A stretch of 64,000 nt of DNA from assembly GCA_028282685.1 (NCBI GenBank), contig JANQHK010000029.1, positions 1-64,000 of the forward strand. Reading direction: 5' to 3'. Made by a program: the position numbers and the translations under genes. This stretch comes from Phycisphaeraceae bacterium. GTDB lineage: Bacteria > Planctomycetota > Phycisphaerae > Phycisphaerales > Zrk34. The notes under the pieces were generated by a model that was given only the letters and a program-made list of their open reading frames with translations, searched no databases and was not told the DNA's origin. This document shows, piece after piece, positions 8,196 through 17,165 of the stretch; positions within the stretch are counted from its first letter, which is position 1, and each line of letters opens with the position of its first letter.

Positions 8196-9274
8196 GTAGA
8201 ACCTCCCAGGGTCAAAGCCCGCTCGTTCTCCAGGCCATCGAGACGCATGACGGCCTGTTGCGCGCCGGTCACGGTGACCCGGTACTGGCGGCGCGTCTTT
8301 TCGTTTCGCACCTCAATCTTCTCCCCCAGCGTGCCGTCTTCCATGGCCCGGGCCGTGGTTTTGAGCACCAGCGAACCACTGAGACAGCGCACGGTGACCA
8401 CCTGTCCTCGCCGAATCAACCGCTGCGCTTCGATACGGTCCTGTTCGATCAGATCGCCGACCTGCAAACGACGCGCGGCGGACCGTCCCACCACGGATCG
8501 CAGCGTGGTCAACGGTCGAAGTGATTCCGATTCGATCCAACGTGTTTCGGTTTTTACATCGGAGCTGGTCAGCGTCTGGCCGCGCTGCACGGGCAATTGC
8601 GCGACGACGACGGTTTTCCGCACGGCGACATGGACGCCGAGCCGTTGCTCGTCGATTTGCTCGCCGCGGTAGCGCCGCACGATCAGTCGCACGCGACCCA
8701 GTCCCTTGCCGCCGATCGATTCAAACTCAAATCGTCCATTGAGGTTGTTCCAGGTCCAGACGGGTGCCTGGGGATCGTTTGCTTCCACGCGCAACGCCCC
8801 GGGCTCCACATCCAGACGCTCGGCCAGCCAGTTGACCAGCAGCGCTTTCAATCCGGTGGGCGGGGCGACCTCCACGGCCTCGCCCTGCACGGGCTCGGTG
8901 GGATTGGCCCGCGCCTCGGCTTGATCATCCACAATCACCGGCGCGACGGGTTTGGGGGTTGTTTCCCGTGCGCGTATCAGTTCAACCCGGCTCGGCCCCC
9001 GCAGGTTCAACTTGCCCCAGTGGGCGCCCGCTTCATCCAGCTTGTTGCGAATCGCGGCCATGGCGACGGCGGCAGCGTCCGATCCCGTCTCCAGCACGAC
9101 CAACTCGGCGAAGCGTTGCGCTTCGGGGCCTTGCAGCTCGGCGACGTCCGACAGGGTCAGCCCCCCCGCTTCCACGCGCACGCCATGACGCAGTGTGATG
9201 GTATCCGCTGCGGCCAGTGCCGCGACCGTCAGAACGATCGCAAGGAAACGCAATGTGTTCAACCCGTCAGGCAT
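8192..9274 (-). CDS. flgA: P-ring assembly chaperone FlgA
   Basis: Periplasmic chaperone for assembly of the FlgI P ring. From ATG 9274 the product is 360 residues with a signal peptide (LRFLAIVLTVAALAAA). An N-terminal region of unclear role is followed by the FlgA/SAF domain (about 225-360): VVVAQLPVQRGQTLTSSDV, SVVGRSAARRLQVGDLIEQD, IRRGQVVTVRCLSGSLVLKT. It is longer than E. coli FlgA (about 220) because of that N-terminal region. A GTG at 9280 is an alternative start; the ATG is better placed after GGAG. The stop overlaps the flgH start. Confidence 0.92.
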   Translation of the reverse strand: MPDGLNTLRFLAIVLTVAALAAADTITLRHGVRVEAGGLTLSDVAELQGPEAQRFAELVVLETGSDAAAVAMAAIRNKLDEAGAHWGKLNLRGPSRVELIRARETTPKPVAPVIVDDQAEARANPTEPVQGEAVEVAPPTGLKALLVNWLAERLDVEPGALRVEANDPQAPVWTWNNLNGRFEFESIGGKGLGRVRLIVRRYRGEQIDEQRLGVHVAVRKTVVVAQLPVQRGQTLTSSDVKTETRWIESESLRPLTTLRSVVGRSAARRLQVGDLIEQDRIEAQRLIRRGQVVTVRCLSGSLVLKTTARAMEDGTLGEKIEVRNEKTRRQYRVTVTGAQQAVMRLDGLENERALTLGGST

Positions 9275-9288
9275 GTTCACTCCAACGC

Positions 9289-10098
9289 TTAGAATCTCGT
9301 CAGGTTACTGACGACCTGCAGCGACTCGTCGGCCGCCTGGATCGTCTGGCTGTTGAGTTCAAAGGCGCGCTGCGCCTTGATCAGTTCCACCAGTTCTTTC
9401 ACCGGATCGACGTTGGACCCTTCCAGAAAGCCCTGGGTGATCGTGCCGAACGGCCCTTCGCCCGGATTCCCCTCAATGGGCGGACCGGAGGCATCGGACT
9501 CGACAAACAGGTTCTTGCCGATCGGCTTCAGCCCCTTGGGATTGAGGAAGGAAGTCAACTCGATTTGACCGATTTGCTGTGCCTCGACTTCACCGCTCGG
9601 CACCCCCAACACGCGCCCGTCCGAGGTGACTTCGATACCCGTCACATCCTCATCCACGGTAACCGGCGGCTCGAGGCGCGGGCCATCGCTGTTGCCCAGA
9701 ACCAAGTCGCCATCGGAGTTTCTGAAAAAGTTGCCGGCCCGCGTGTAACCGATACCGTTGCCCTGATTTTCATAGGTGATGACCCGGAAAAAGCCATTGC
9801 CATTGATCATCAAGTCGTAATCGTTTCCGGTGTTGATCGCCGAGCCCTGAAGAAAATTGAACTGGGTGTTGCTGATGCGCGTGCCCAACCCGACGAACAG
9901 TCCGGCCGGCGTCTGGTCGCCTCGCGCATTCTCCACGCCCGGCTGCTCCTTCTCCTGGTAGAGCAGGTCTTCAAAATTCACGCGGCTGGACTTGAAGCCG
10001 TCGGTGTTCACGTTCGCCAGGTTGTTGGCGATCACGTCGATTTCGGTCGACAGGGCGTTGAGCCCCGTGGCGGCGGTATGCAGTGCGACTACGGCCAT
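9289..10098 (-). CDS. flgG: flagellar distal rod protein FlgG
   Basis: Main distal rod subunit of the flagellar basal body. The 269-residue product has the rod-protein N-terminal motif (ATGLNALSTEIDVIANNLANVNTDGFK), the central DYDLMINGNGFFRV segment and the FlgG C-terminal helix (GFLEGSNVDPVKELVELIKAQRAFELNSQ). Length matches FlgG (about 260). A GAGG ribosome site precedes ATG 10098. It follows flgF by 12 bases, as in most flagellar operons. Confidence 0.96.
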   Translation of the reverse strand: MAVVALHTAATGLNALSTEIDVIANNLANVNTDGFKSSRVNFEDLLYQEKEQPGVENARGDQTPAGLFVGLGTRISNTQFNFLQGSAINTGNDYDLMINGNGFFRVITYENQGNGIGYTRAGNFFRNSDGDLVLGNSDGPRLEPPVTVDEDVTGIEVTSDGRVLGVPSGEVEAQQIGQIELTSFLNPKGLKPIGKNLFVESDASGPPIEGNPGEGPFGTITQGFLEGSNVDPVKELVELIKAQRAFELNSQTIQAADESLQVVSNLTRF

Positions 10099-10110
10099 CG
10101 ATTCACCTCA

Positions 10111-10878
10111 TTAGCTGACACGGCCGAGCGTGTTCACCGCCCGGTCCATGATGGTGTCGTGATAACGGATCATGTTGGCGTTGGCCGTGATCGCGCGGGT
10201 GGCTTCGATCATCGCCACCATTTCACGAATGGGCTCAACGTTGGATTGTTCGAGGTAGCCCTGCTGAAGCTCGGCCGAGGCATCCGTGCGCTGCGCCCAG
10301 CCCTCCGCGCTCGGCCGCAGCTTGCCCTTCCCAGCGGGTACGAATTCCGTTCCTTCGGGCAGATCGACCAGCTGAAGTTGAGCAACGGCTTCATTGCCCT
10401 GGTAAATCCAGCCGTCGGCATCGATGTTGGTGGAGGTCGATCCCGATTCCAGCGTGATCGGCTGGCCGTTCGCATCGCGCACCGCCAGTCCCGAGGTCTG
10501 GTGGATCAGCGTACCCCGGTCGTCGAGCCGGAACCTTCCGTCGCGCGTCACCAGTGGTTGGCCGTTGGCGTCCTGCATCACGAAAAACCCCGAGCCGTGA
10601 ATGGCCACATCGAGATCGTTCGGGGTTTGCTGCAAGGTTCCTGCGGACAGATCGTTGGTGGTGCGATGCGCGAAGACCCCGCCGCCGACCCGGTCGAGCA
10701 GCGGTTGAAAATCATCCAAGCTGCCGTTTTCCAGCGATTCGGGCAGACGCTGCTGGGTAGCGGCGAGTTGGCGTTTGAATGCGGTGGTGGTGGTATTGGC
10801 CAGGTTGTTGGAGATCACATCCTGCCGATGCAGGTTGGTCAACACGCCGGAGGCCGAGAGGTAGAGCCCGTAGTTCAT
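10111..10878 (-). CDS. flgF: flagellar proximal rod protein FlgF
   Basis: Rod protein paralogous to FlgG. The 255-residue product starts MNYGLYLSASGVLTNLHRQD and shows SNNLANTTTTAFKRQLA, the DVAIHGSGFFVMQDANGQPL core and the C-terminal EQSNVEPIREMVAMIEATRAI. The flgF rather than flgG call rests on its position directly upstream of a clear flgG and on a less canonical N-terminus (no ATGL motif). The start overlaps the stop of the small upstream gene (ATGA), with GGAGG seven bases upstream. Confidence 0.9.
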   Translation of the reverse strand: MNYGLYLSASGVLTNLHRQDVISNNLANTTTTAFKRQLAATQQRLPESLENGSLDDFQPLLDRVGGGVFAHRTTNDLSAGTLQQTPNDLDVAIHGSGFFVMQDANGQPLVTRDGRFRLDDRGTLIHQTSGLAVRDANGQPITLESGSTSTNIDADGWIYQGNEAVAQLQLVDLPEGTEFVPAGKGKLRPSAEGWAQRTDASAELQQGYLEQSNVEPIREMVAMIEATRAITANANMIRYHDTIMDRAVNTLGRVS

Positions 10879-11087
10879 GGCCGCACCTCCGAGGATCTGA
10901 CAGGTGCGTCGGCGTGTCGGGTTCGTTGCGGCACCGCAGCGACTCCGCCGCCGCCGTACTGCCGCCGCAACTGCTCGACCGACTCTGCACAGTGCACGGC
11001 CTCGGCCAGCTTCGCTAACCGGACCAGCGTCGCACCGACAGATTCATCGCCGGCCTGATTCATGATGTCCGTCCAACCGTTCGTCAT
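10875..11087 (-). CDS. small unknown protein at the head of the flagellar operon
   Basis: Seventy residues from ATG 11087, which has a GGAGG site five bases upstream; a longer reading frame to 11144 has no such site. The sequence (MTNGWTDIMNQAGDESVGAT at the N-terminus) is followed by a single predicted amphipathic helix around LVRLAKLAEAVHCAESVEQL and then a Gly/Arg/Pro-rich tail. There is no signal peptide or membrane segment, and one cysteine. Its stop overlaps the flgF start (ATGA), which argues that it is translated and functionally tied to the operon. I do not recognise the family. A regulatory or chaperone role is possible but unsupported. Confidence 0.65.
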   Translation of the reverse strand: MTNGWTDIMNQAGDESVGATLVRLAKLAEAVHCAESVEQLRRQYGGGGVAAVPQRTRHADAPVRSSEVRP

Positions 11088-11355
11088 CGTGCCTCCATGC
11101 ACATAAGTTGGCCGATGGCGCACATCCCAGCGCCCACGCAACAACAGGCAAGTGCGATGCCGAACCGAAAAACAACCGTGCCAAAGTCAAACCGCAAAGC
11201 CGAAATACGATCTATATTTATGAAATCAAGACACTTATGGATTTTTGAGTTTTGATCGTCCCTCCAGTGAATACGCAATTGCCCGGCCTCGATGAAGCGC
11301 AAGAAATGCCGCTTCAACGCCGAACTTGCGCTGTGGTGGGGGCTTTGGGGACCGA

Positions 11356-11385
11356 TTGGTCGCTACCGCCTGCCGGGTTTACAAT
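11356..11385 (+). promoter_or_regulatory. promoter of the ribB-like gene
   Basis: TTGGTC (11356-11361), 18-base spacer, TACAAT (11380-11385). The predicted transcript starts near 11392, which places it after the upstream ATG at 11384 and supports the GTG at 11414 as the real start. No FMN riboswitch is visible in this stretch. Confidence 0.5.
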
Positions 11386-11413
11386 GGCCGATTCACCCCA
11401 TGTGGAGTATCCG

Positions 11414-12568
11414 GTGAGCGTTTGTCCGATCGAGCAGGTGCTGGACGAGTTACGGGCCGGTCGCATGATCGTGCTGATCGACGATGAACAGCGCGAAAAT
11501 GAGGGCGACTTGGTCTGCGCGGCCCAGTTCGCCACGCCGGAAAAGGTGAATTTCATGCTCAGCGAAGCGCGGGGCATGCTTTTTGTCGCTCTGGCCGGCC
11601 AGGTCTGCGAACGGCTCAAACTCGCCCCACAATCGGCGGTCAACACCGCTGCGCTCGGCACGGCTTATACCATCAGTGTCGATGCGCATCAGCGATTCGG
11701 GATCACCACCGGCGTTTCCGCCGCCGACCGATCCAAAACCATTCAGGTCCTGATCGATCCGGCCACCACCGCCGACGACCTGGCCCGTCCCGGGCACATC
11801 CCCCCCATCCGCGCCCGCGACGGGGGCGTGCTGGTCCGCACCGGGCACACCGAGGGCATGGTGGACCTGTGCGCCCTGGCCGGCTTGCAACCGGGGGCAT
11901 TCGGCATCGAGATCATGAACGCCGACGGCACCATGGCGCGGCGGCCGCAATTGCAGGCCTTCGCCGAGAAACATCAGCTGAAAACCTGCACCATTGCCGA
12001 CCTGGTCGCCTATCGACTCCGCCACGAAAAAATGGTCGAGCGGCTCGATTCTGCTGCGCTGAATACGCGTTTCGGAACGTTCGATCTGATCACCTACGCC
12101 AGTCGGGTGGATCCGTTCCCGCATGCGGCGCTGTGCCTGGGGCGTGTGGGCAAGCAGGAAATCGACGAACCGGTGCTGGTGCGCGTGCACGCGCAAAATT
12201 TGCTCGGTGATGTCTTCGCCGATCAATCCAATCCCACCGACCTGACTCTGCACGAATCGATGCGCCGCGTGCAGAAGGCCGGGGAGGGAGCCGTGCTCTA
12301 CCTGCGGCAGGATCCGCTATCGGACAAAACCCTGGAACACCTGCACGTTCAAAACGGCTCGGAAGACAAGGTGAACGCCCTGCTTCAGGCCATGCGACGC
12401 GATGCGCGGTTTAACGTGGGCATCGGCTCGCAAATCCTGCTCGACCTGGGCATACGCCGCATGAACCTGCTGACCGACCACCCCCAGCAATACCATTCGC
12501 TGGACGGATTCGGCCTGACGATCGAACAATTTGTGCCTCTGGAAGAAGACCGCAACCGCACCGGATGA
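11414..12568 (+). CDS. ribB: 3,4-dihydroxy-2-butanone 4-phosphate synthase with degenerate GTP cyclohydrolase II domain
   Basis: Makes 3,4-dihydroxy-2-butanone 4-phosphate from ribulose 5-phosphate in riboflavin synthesis. From GTG 11414 the product is 384 residues, with GGAG six bases upstream; an in-frame ATG at 11384 overlaps the predicted -10 box. The N-terminal domain has the catalytic set: DDEQRENEGDL (about 22-32), RFGITTGVSAADRSKTI, RPGHIPPIRAR and RTGHTEGMVDLCALAGL. The C-terminal half has the fold outline of GTP cyclohydrolase II but lacks its zinc cysteines: where the family has a C-x-x-GD-x-F-x-S-x-R-C-D-C pattern, this protein reads NLLGDVFADQSNP. The R-Q-E-G-R-G-I-G-L motif is also absent (RQDPLSDKT). 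So only the RibB reaction is expected, as in RibBX-type proteins. Confidence 0.88.
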   Translation: MSVCPIEQVLDELRAGRMIVLIDDEQRENEGDLVCAAQFATPEKVNFMLSEARGMLFVALAGQVCERLKLAPQSAVNTAALGTAYTISVDAHQRFGITTGVSAADRSKTIQVLIDPATTADDLARPGHIPPIRARDGGVLVRTGHTEGMVDLCALAGLQPGAFGIEIMNADGTMARRPQLQAFAEKHQLKTCTIADLVAYRLRHEKMVERLDSAALNTRFGTFDLITYASRVDPFPHAALCLGRVGKQEIDEPVLVRVHAQNLLGDVFADQSNPTDLTLHESMRRVQKAGEGAVLYLRQDPLSDKTLEHLHVQNGSEDKVNALLQAMRRDARFNVGIGSQILLDLGIRRMNLLTDHPQQYHSLDGFGLTIEQFVPLEEDRNRTG

Positions 12569-12672
12569 CCGGACGTATCGATGTCGGTGGATGGGCGATA
12601 ACGTTCGCAGGGTCGATTTTACCAAGGAAACACGAGGATCGGCCGATAAGGGGGATAAGCGCGGCTGCGGGC

Positions 12673-12701
12673 TTGGTGCCTCCGGTCGCGTGGATTATGC
12701 T
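12673..12701 (+). promoter_or_regulatory. promoter of the lipoprotein gene
   Basis: TTGGTG (12673-12678), 17-base spacer, TATGCT (12696-12701), 40 bases before the ATG. The pattern resembles other predicted promoters in this window with TTGG at -35. Confidence 0.4.
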
Positions 12702-12740
12702 GTTGTTATCGAAGTCATGGCCTTGCATAAGGATAGACGC

Positions 12741-13526
12741 ATGAAATTCACATCAACGCTGTATGTTCTGATTCTGGGTCTGCTGGCCGGTTGCAGCGCC
12801 AACTTCCCCTACGGCCGCAGTATGGATCGGCATAACTTCGTCTCCGATGCCCACATGCCCAAGACCATCCTGCTGATCGATTCGGTGACCAAACAGGAGG
12901 TGACGCGTTGGGACGTGCCGGTCGGCAAGACGCTGGTGGTCGATCTGGAGCATGAAGCGGACTGGACCGCCGGGATGCATGTGGCGGATCCGGCGTACAA
13001 GGTGACATGGGCCATCATCGACAACAAGTCCAAGTGGTACTTGCCCACCAACGAACAATCGCTGGCATTGAACGGCAACCCGGTCTACCTGCGCATGTAC
13101 GACACGCGCCAAGCCCCGCCGCGCCCGCAGGATTCGATTCCCTCGGCCCCCGCCGTCCAGCCCACCACCACGCCCGTGAAGCCGGATCAGGACAGGCCGC
13201 TGCCGCCTCAGCCGCCGACGGAGCAACCGAAGTCGCAAGATCAACCCGAATACAAGCCGGTTCCGCGTTACCATCCCAAGCCCTACATGCCGGATGACGA
13301 AGCATTGAAACCGCAGACCGGTATCCAGAGCCCTGCCCAAACGGCGCCGGGCGAGCCGAAGTATCCGCTCGACGAAATTCTTGAAAAGCAGAATCGGCCG
13401 CAGGGCTCGACGCTGGATTCAACACGACCAGCAGAACCGCCTGCACCGCAACCCGAGCCCCCTGCCGAGAAGCCAACCGACGAACCGGATATCGGCGGCG
13501 ATCTCGAACCCGACCTGCCGATGTGA
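12741..13526 (+). CDS. predicted lipoprotein with proline-rich tail, function unknown
   Basis: The 261-residue product from ATG 12741 (AAGGA site 8 bases upstream) has a lipoprotein signal: MKFTSTLYVLILGLLAGC, with the acylated cysteine at residue 18. Residues 40-125 form a compact domain with alternating strands (KTILLIDSVTKQEVTRWDVP, GKTLVVDLE, YKVTWAIIDNKSKW). From about 125 to the end it is low-complexity, rich in Pro, Gln, Glu and Lys, probably a flexible periplasmic linker. It is followed by a strong terminator, so it is probably expressed alone. I do not recognise the globular domain. Confidence 0.8.
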   Translation: MKFTSTLYVLILGLLAGCSANFPYGRSMDRHNFVSDAHMPKTILLIDSVTKQEVTRWDVPVGKTLVVDLEHEADWTAGMHVADPAYKVTWAIIDNKSKWYLPTNEQSLALNGNPVYLRMYDTRQAPPRPQDSIPSAPAVQPTTTPVKPDQDRPLPPQPPTEQPKSQDQPEYKPVPRYHPKPYMPDDEALKPQTGIQSPAQTAPGEPKYPLDEILEKQNRPQGSTLDSTRPAEPPAPQPEPPAEKPTDEPDIGGDLEPDLPM

Positions 13527-13554
13527 TGCACTTGCGAAAACTCAACAGAAAAAC

Positions 13555-13583
13555 AATCCCGGCGCAAGCCGGGATTTCTTTTT
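13555..13583 (+). terminator. Rho-independent terminator of the lipoprotein gene
   Basis: Nine-bp perfect stem AATCCCGGC / GCCGGGATT with loop GCAA, followed by TCTTTTT, about 30 bases after the stop. Confidence 0.85.
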
Positions 13584-13628
13584 CCACCACCGGGATCACG
13601 GCGAACCACTGAGGGGAATCAGAAAGCC

Positions 13629-13720
13629 GGGGCGCCACACCTTGACGGCGAAGCCGCAAGGTGTGCATCGTGGACTACGATCATTCACAGGTTGCCCTTC
13701 GGGACAACATATGGCACCCG
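13629..13720. repeat. two-hairpin palindromic repeat, copy A
   Basis: Left hairpin CACACCTTG / CAAGGTGTG (13636-13644 with 13657-13665, perfect 9 bp), spacer, then a weaker right hairpin around CACAGGTTG ... CAACATATG. Outer ends GGGGCGCC and GGCACCC resemble inverted repeats. It shares its architecture with copies at 14837, 57674, 60129 and a half copy at 36252. It lies between the lipoprotein terminator and the moxR 3' end. Confidence 0.75.
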
Positions 13721-13747
13721 GCCCTTGGCGCCCTGGTGGTTCGATAA

Positions 13748-13769
13748 GCGTTGATCTTCGATCAACCGC
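13748..13769 (-). terminator. 3' hairpin of moxR, also found after trpB
   Basis: On the minus strand it reads GCGGTTGATC, GA, AGATCAACGC, a hairpin 14 bases after the moxR stop, followed by TTATCG. Almost the same element lies after trpB (36074-36095) with two compensating changes. It may be a weak terminator or an mRNA 3' stability element. Confidence 0.5.
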
Positions 13770-13783
13770 TAAACAAAGGGTCT

Positions 13784-14779
<996 letters not shown>

Positions 14780-14836
14780 GCCATTAGATTAAATCAGATC
14801 GGTGCGGCGCACCAATTCTTGCAGGTGACCCAATTC

Positions 14837-14922
14837 GGGCGCCCCACCTTCGCCCGTAGGGCAAGGTGGGCAGAGCACCATCGGTCACCCACCTTGCTGC
14901 AAGCAGTAAAGGTGGGGCACGC
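14837..14922. repeat. two-hairpin palindromic repeat, copy B
   Basis: Left hairpin CCCACCTT(c)GCCC / GGGCAAGGTGGG (14843-14855 with 14859-14870), right hairpin CCCACCTT ... AAGGTGGG (14888-14895 with 14909-14916) with an inner CTGC AA GCAG. Outer ends are GGGCGCCCC and GGGGCACGC. It lies between the moxR start and the cyclophilin stop. Confidence 0.8.
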
Positions 14923-14949
14923 GACTGATGACAATTCAAGTGAGGGCAG

Positions 14950-15453
14950 TCAACCGCCCAGTTTCTGATTCCATCCCGCGACGGTTTTGGCTTCCTGTTC
15001 GAGCAGGGCTTCGGCATCTCCAGCGATCTCGACCGTCTCGATCGTATCGCCCTGTTTGATGGCGTTGACCACCTGCTGGCCGGCATCGTCCACCACCTTG
15101 CCGAACACCGTGTGCTTGCCGTCCAGCCAATCCGTTTTCACGTGAGTGATGAAAAACTGGCTTCCGTTGGTGCCCGGGCCGGCGTTGGCCATGGACAAGA
15201 TGCCAGGCCCGTCGTGCTTGAGGTCCGGATGGATCTCATCGCCGAACTGGTATCCGGGACCGCCGGTGCCGGCGCCCTGCGGACATCCGCCCTGGATCAT
15301 GAAGTCATCGATGACGCGATGAAATTTCAGTCCATCGTAATAACCGCGTTGCGCCAGGTTCACGAAATTGGCAACAGTTTTCGGAGTCTGATCGGGGCAG
15401 AGGTCCAGGCGGATGTCGCCTTTGCTGGTTTTGAGTGTGGCAGTGATTTGCAT
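14950..15453 (-). CDS. peptidyl-prolyl cis-trans isomerase, cyclophilin type
   Basis: Cytoplasmic proline isomerase assisting protein folding. The 167-residue product lacks a signal peptide and has the full cyclophilin signature: [21 protein letters not shown] (about 45-65), [18 protein letters not shown] (about 86-103) and [13 protein letters not shown]. Catalytic Arg and Phe/Gln residues (R in FHRV, Q and F in SQFFI, H in GKHTVFG) are all present. The C-terminal 25 residues form an extra acidic helix ([19 protein letters not shown]). It lies downstream of the dodecin gene on the same strand, 55 bases apart. Confidence 0.95.
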   Translation of the reverse strand: MQITATLKTSKGDIRLDLCPDQTPKTVANFVNLAQRGYYDGLKFHRVIDDFMIQGGCPQGAGTGGPGYQFGDEIHPDLKHDGPGILSMANAGPGTNGSQFFITHVKTDWLDGKHTVFGKVVDDAGQQVVNAIKQGDTIETVEIAGDAEALLEQEAKTVAGWNQKLGG

Positions 15454-15508
15454 GAGAAACCCGTTAAGTTGGTGAAAGTGGTGAAGGAACGCGTCGGCAA
15501 AGTGAATA

Positions 15509-15730
15509 TCAGACGCCCGGGCCGTCTTCCAGTGTAAAGCCGATTTTCAGCGTGACTTGCCAATGGGCTACCCGGCCATCCTCAATGTGGCCGCGCGTTT
15601 CCACCACCTCGAACCAGCGCATGTTACGAATGGTTTGTGAGGCCCGGGATACGGCATTGCGGATCGCCTGCTCGACGCCTTCGGTCGAGGAACCGGTCAG
15701 TTCGATTTTCTTGTAAATGTGATCGGACAT
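15509..15730 (-). CDS. dodecin-family flavin-binding protein
   Basis: Small dodecameric flavin store. The 73-residue product begins [20 protein letters not shown] and has the dodecin hallmark [31 protein letters not shown], including the flavin-stacking tryptophan (W39) and the sheet-forming WQVTLKIGF near the C-terminus. Length is exact for the family. AAGGA lies 7 bases before the ATG. Dodecins buffer riboflavin or FMN; no flavin gene is adjacent, although the ribB-like gene is 4 kb away. Confidence 0.92.
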   Translation of the reverse strand: MSDHIYKKIELTGSSTEGVEQAIRNAVSRASQTIRNMRWFEVVETRGHIEDGRVAHWQVTLKIGFTLEDGPGV

Positions 15731-15856
15731 GGCGTTATCCTTTCAGGGAACGTTTGTGTTATGCGGGGGCATCGCAGCCGATGCACGAATCCCATTGTAG
15801 CAAGCCGTGCCCGGCGTGGCAGGGCCGCCCACCGAAGTCAAAAACATCAGCCCGAC

Positions 15857-15886
15857 TTTCCACACCTGCCCACCATGGTGTATAAT
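15857..15886 (+). promoter_or_regulatory. promoter of the ClpS-like gene
   Basis: TTTCCA (15857-15862), 18-base spacer, perfect TATAAT (15881-15886), 41 bases before the ATG. Confidence 0.5.
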
Positions 15887-15927
15887 GGCATCCAGAAGGA
15901 AAGAAGAAACACCTGGAGGGAAAAACG

Positions 15928-16233
15928 ATGGGTGCCTTTCCCAACAGCGGTGAAAACAAGAAACGCGATTCCTACCCCGCTTTCCGTCGCTTACAAAAAC
16001 TGCCTCCCTGGCGCGTGGTGTTGCACCATGAACTGTCTCCGTCGGCGCTGGACGCAATCGAGTCGTTGGTGGATATGACACCGCTCAGCCGCGCCGCCGC
16101 CGCGCAATGCTTGGCCGATGCCCGTCTGAACGGTCGGGCCAATCTGCTCAACACCCACCTCGAACGCGCCGAGCTCTATCGCCATCTTCTTTTGCAGCGC
16201 GATCTGAACGTCACCATCGAACCGGACGTGTGA
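15928..16233 (+). CDS. ClpS-like adaptor protein, divergent
   Basis: Likely member of the ClpS adaptor fold, which delivers substrates to the ClpAP protease. The 101-residue protein starts after GGAGGG and has a basic N-terminal tail. Then come LPPWRVVLHHELSPSALDAI (where ClpS has P-x-x-V-V-L-x-N-D-D), a helix pair ESLVDMTPLSRAAAAQCLAD, NGRANLLNTHLERAELYRHL and the closing VTIEPD (ClpS: C-T-I/L-E-P-D). The N-D-D residues that bind N-terminal degrons are replaced by H-H-E, and the pocket His in the second helix region is not seen. Either specificity has changed or the degron pocket is lost. The fold call is fairly confident from the ordered landmarks; the function is inferred. Confidence 0.68.
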   Translation: MGAFPNSGENKKRDSYPAFRRLQKLPPWRVVLHHELSPSALDAIESLVDMTPLSRAAAAQCLADARLNGRANLLNTHLERAELYRHLLLQRDLNVTIEPDV

Positions 16234-16317
16234 AGTAGCTGTCAGCGGTCAGTCATCAGCAAGCCCGATGTGGAGCATCGAACGCGCTGTGTTCGGCGCG
16301 GAACACGAGATTGTTTT

Positions 16318-16962
16318 TTATTGCAGGAACGGATTGCCGCGCCGCTCGTTGCCGATGGTGGTGTCCGGGCCATGCCCGGGATAGATGCGCGTGTCATCGG
16401 GCAGGCAGAGCAGTTGATCGTGGATCGAGCGCATCAGCGCCGCACCGTCGGAGGTCGGGAAATCGTAGCGACCGATCGAGCCGGCGAACAGCGTAGCGCC
16501 GACCAGCGCCAGTTTTTTCTCGGCCTGACAGAGCGTGATCCCCCCGGGGCTGTGGCCGGGTGTGTGGCGTATCTCAAAGCCAATGCCGTCCAGTTCCAGC
16601 GTTTCGCCGTGTTCAACGAAATCGTCCGGCGGATCGGCGGTAAACGGCTGGCCTGTCATCGCCGAGAGATTCTTCACCGGATCGGAAAGGAAATCCTCCT
16701 CCGCCCGGTGCATCGTGACCGTCGCCTCCGTCCAGCGTTCGCGCATCGCCCGCAAACCGGCGATGTGGTCCAAATGCGCATGCGTCAGGATGATCCGGCT
16801 TGGCTTCAACCCGCGCTGCTCTACCTGCGCGATCAGCGGCTGGGGATCGAACCCCGCATCCACCACCCAGCAACCCGGCCCTTCATCCACCCAGAGCACA
16901 TAACAGTTGGTCTGCCACGGCCCCAGACAAAAGGCCTCCATGTTTAACGGAACGTCTTTCAT
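16318..16962 (-). CDS. metallo-beta-lactamase-fold hydrolase, glyoxalase II-like
   Basis: Binuclear metal hydrolase related to hydroxyacylglutathione hydrolases of the YcbL type. The product is 214 residues from the ATG at 16962; in-frame ATGs at 16971 and 16941 are alternatives and none has a strong ribosome site. Metal ligands are visible: THAHLDH (residues about 61-67), the third-His region IRHTPGHSPGG, the bridging Asp environment (GATLFAGSIGRYDFPT) and a final YPGHGPDT His. The opening FCLGPWQTNCYVLWVD and VVDAGFDP match the family. Substrate is unknown. It is a single gene, divergent from the citramalate synthase unit. Confidence 0.88.
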   Translation of the reverse strand: MKDVPLNMEAFCLGPWQTNCYVLWVDEGPGCWVVDAGFDPQPLIAQVEQRGLKPSRIILTHAHLDHIAGLRAMRERWTEATVTMHRAEEDFLSDPVKNLSAMTGQPFTADPPDDFVEHGETLELDGIGFEIRHTPGHSPGGITLCQAEKKLALVGATLFAGSIGRYDFPTSDGAALMRSIHDQLLCLPDDTRIYPGHGPDTTIGNERRGNPFLQ

Positions 16963-17129
16963 GGGGAGCATCGTAATGCAGCCAATGACCAATAATCAAT
17001 GACAAAATAAGATTCAACCACCAATGAGCAAGAGCGGCAGGATGGCTTTCAGGAAATCCGACTTGACTCTTGTAAATGGGTTCTTCCTTGGCCATTTGGT
17101 GTTTGGTTCTTGAATACTTGCCCCGGCTA

Positions 17130-17158
17130 TTTACACAGTTCGCCTGTGCCGATATAGT
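17130..17158 (+). promoter_or_regulatory. strong promoter of the citramalate synthase leader
   Basis: TTTACA (17130-17135), exactly 17-base spacer, TATAGT (17153-17158). Each box has five of six consensus bases. The transcription start is expected at 17165 or 17166, which is one base before, or at, the A of the leader peptide ATG. The mRNA for the leader peptide would then be leaderless or nearly so. Confidence 0.75.
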
Positions 17159-17165
17159 ATTCGCA

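Noticed and set aside
11160-11186. Sigma-54 promoter upstream of the flagellar operon
   Set aside because: The -24 part TGGCACG is perfect (minus strand, about 11179-11185) but the -12 position reads TTTTT, with neither G nor C of the essential GC. Too weak to list.
11250-11413. FMN riboswitch before the ribB-like gene
   Set aside because: None of the conserved RFN-element blocks is visible, and the predicted leader is only about 20 bases long.
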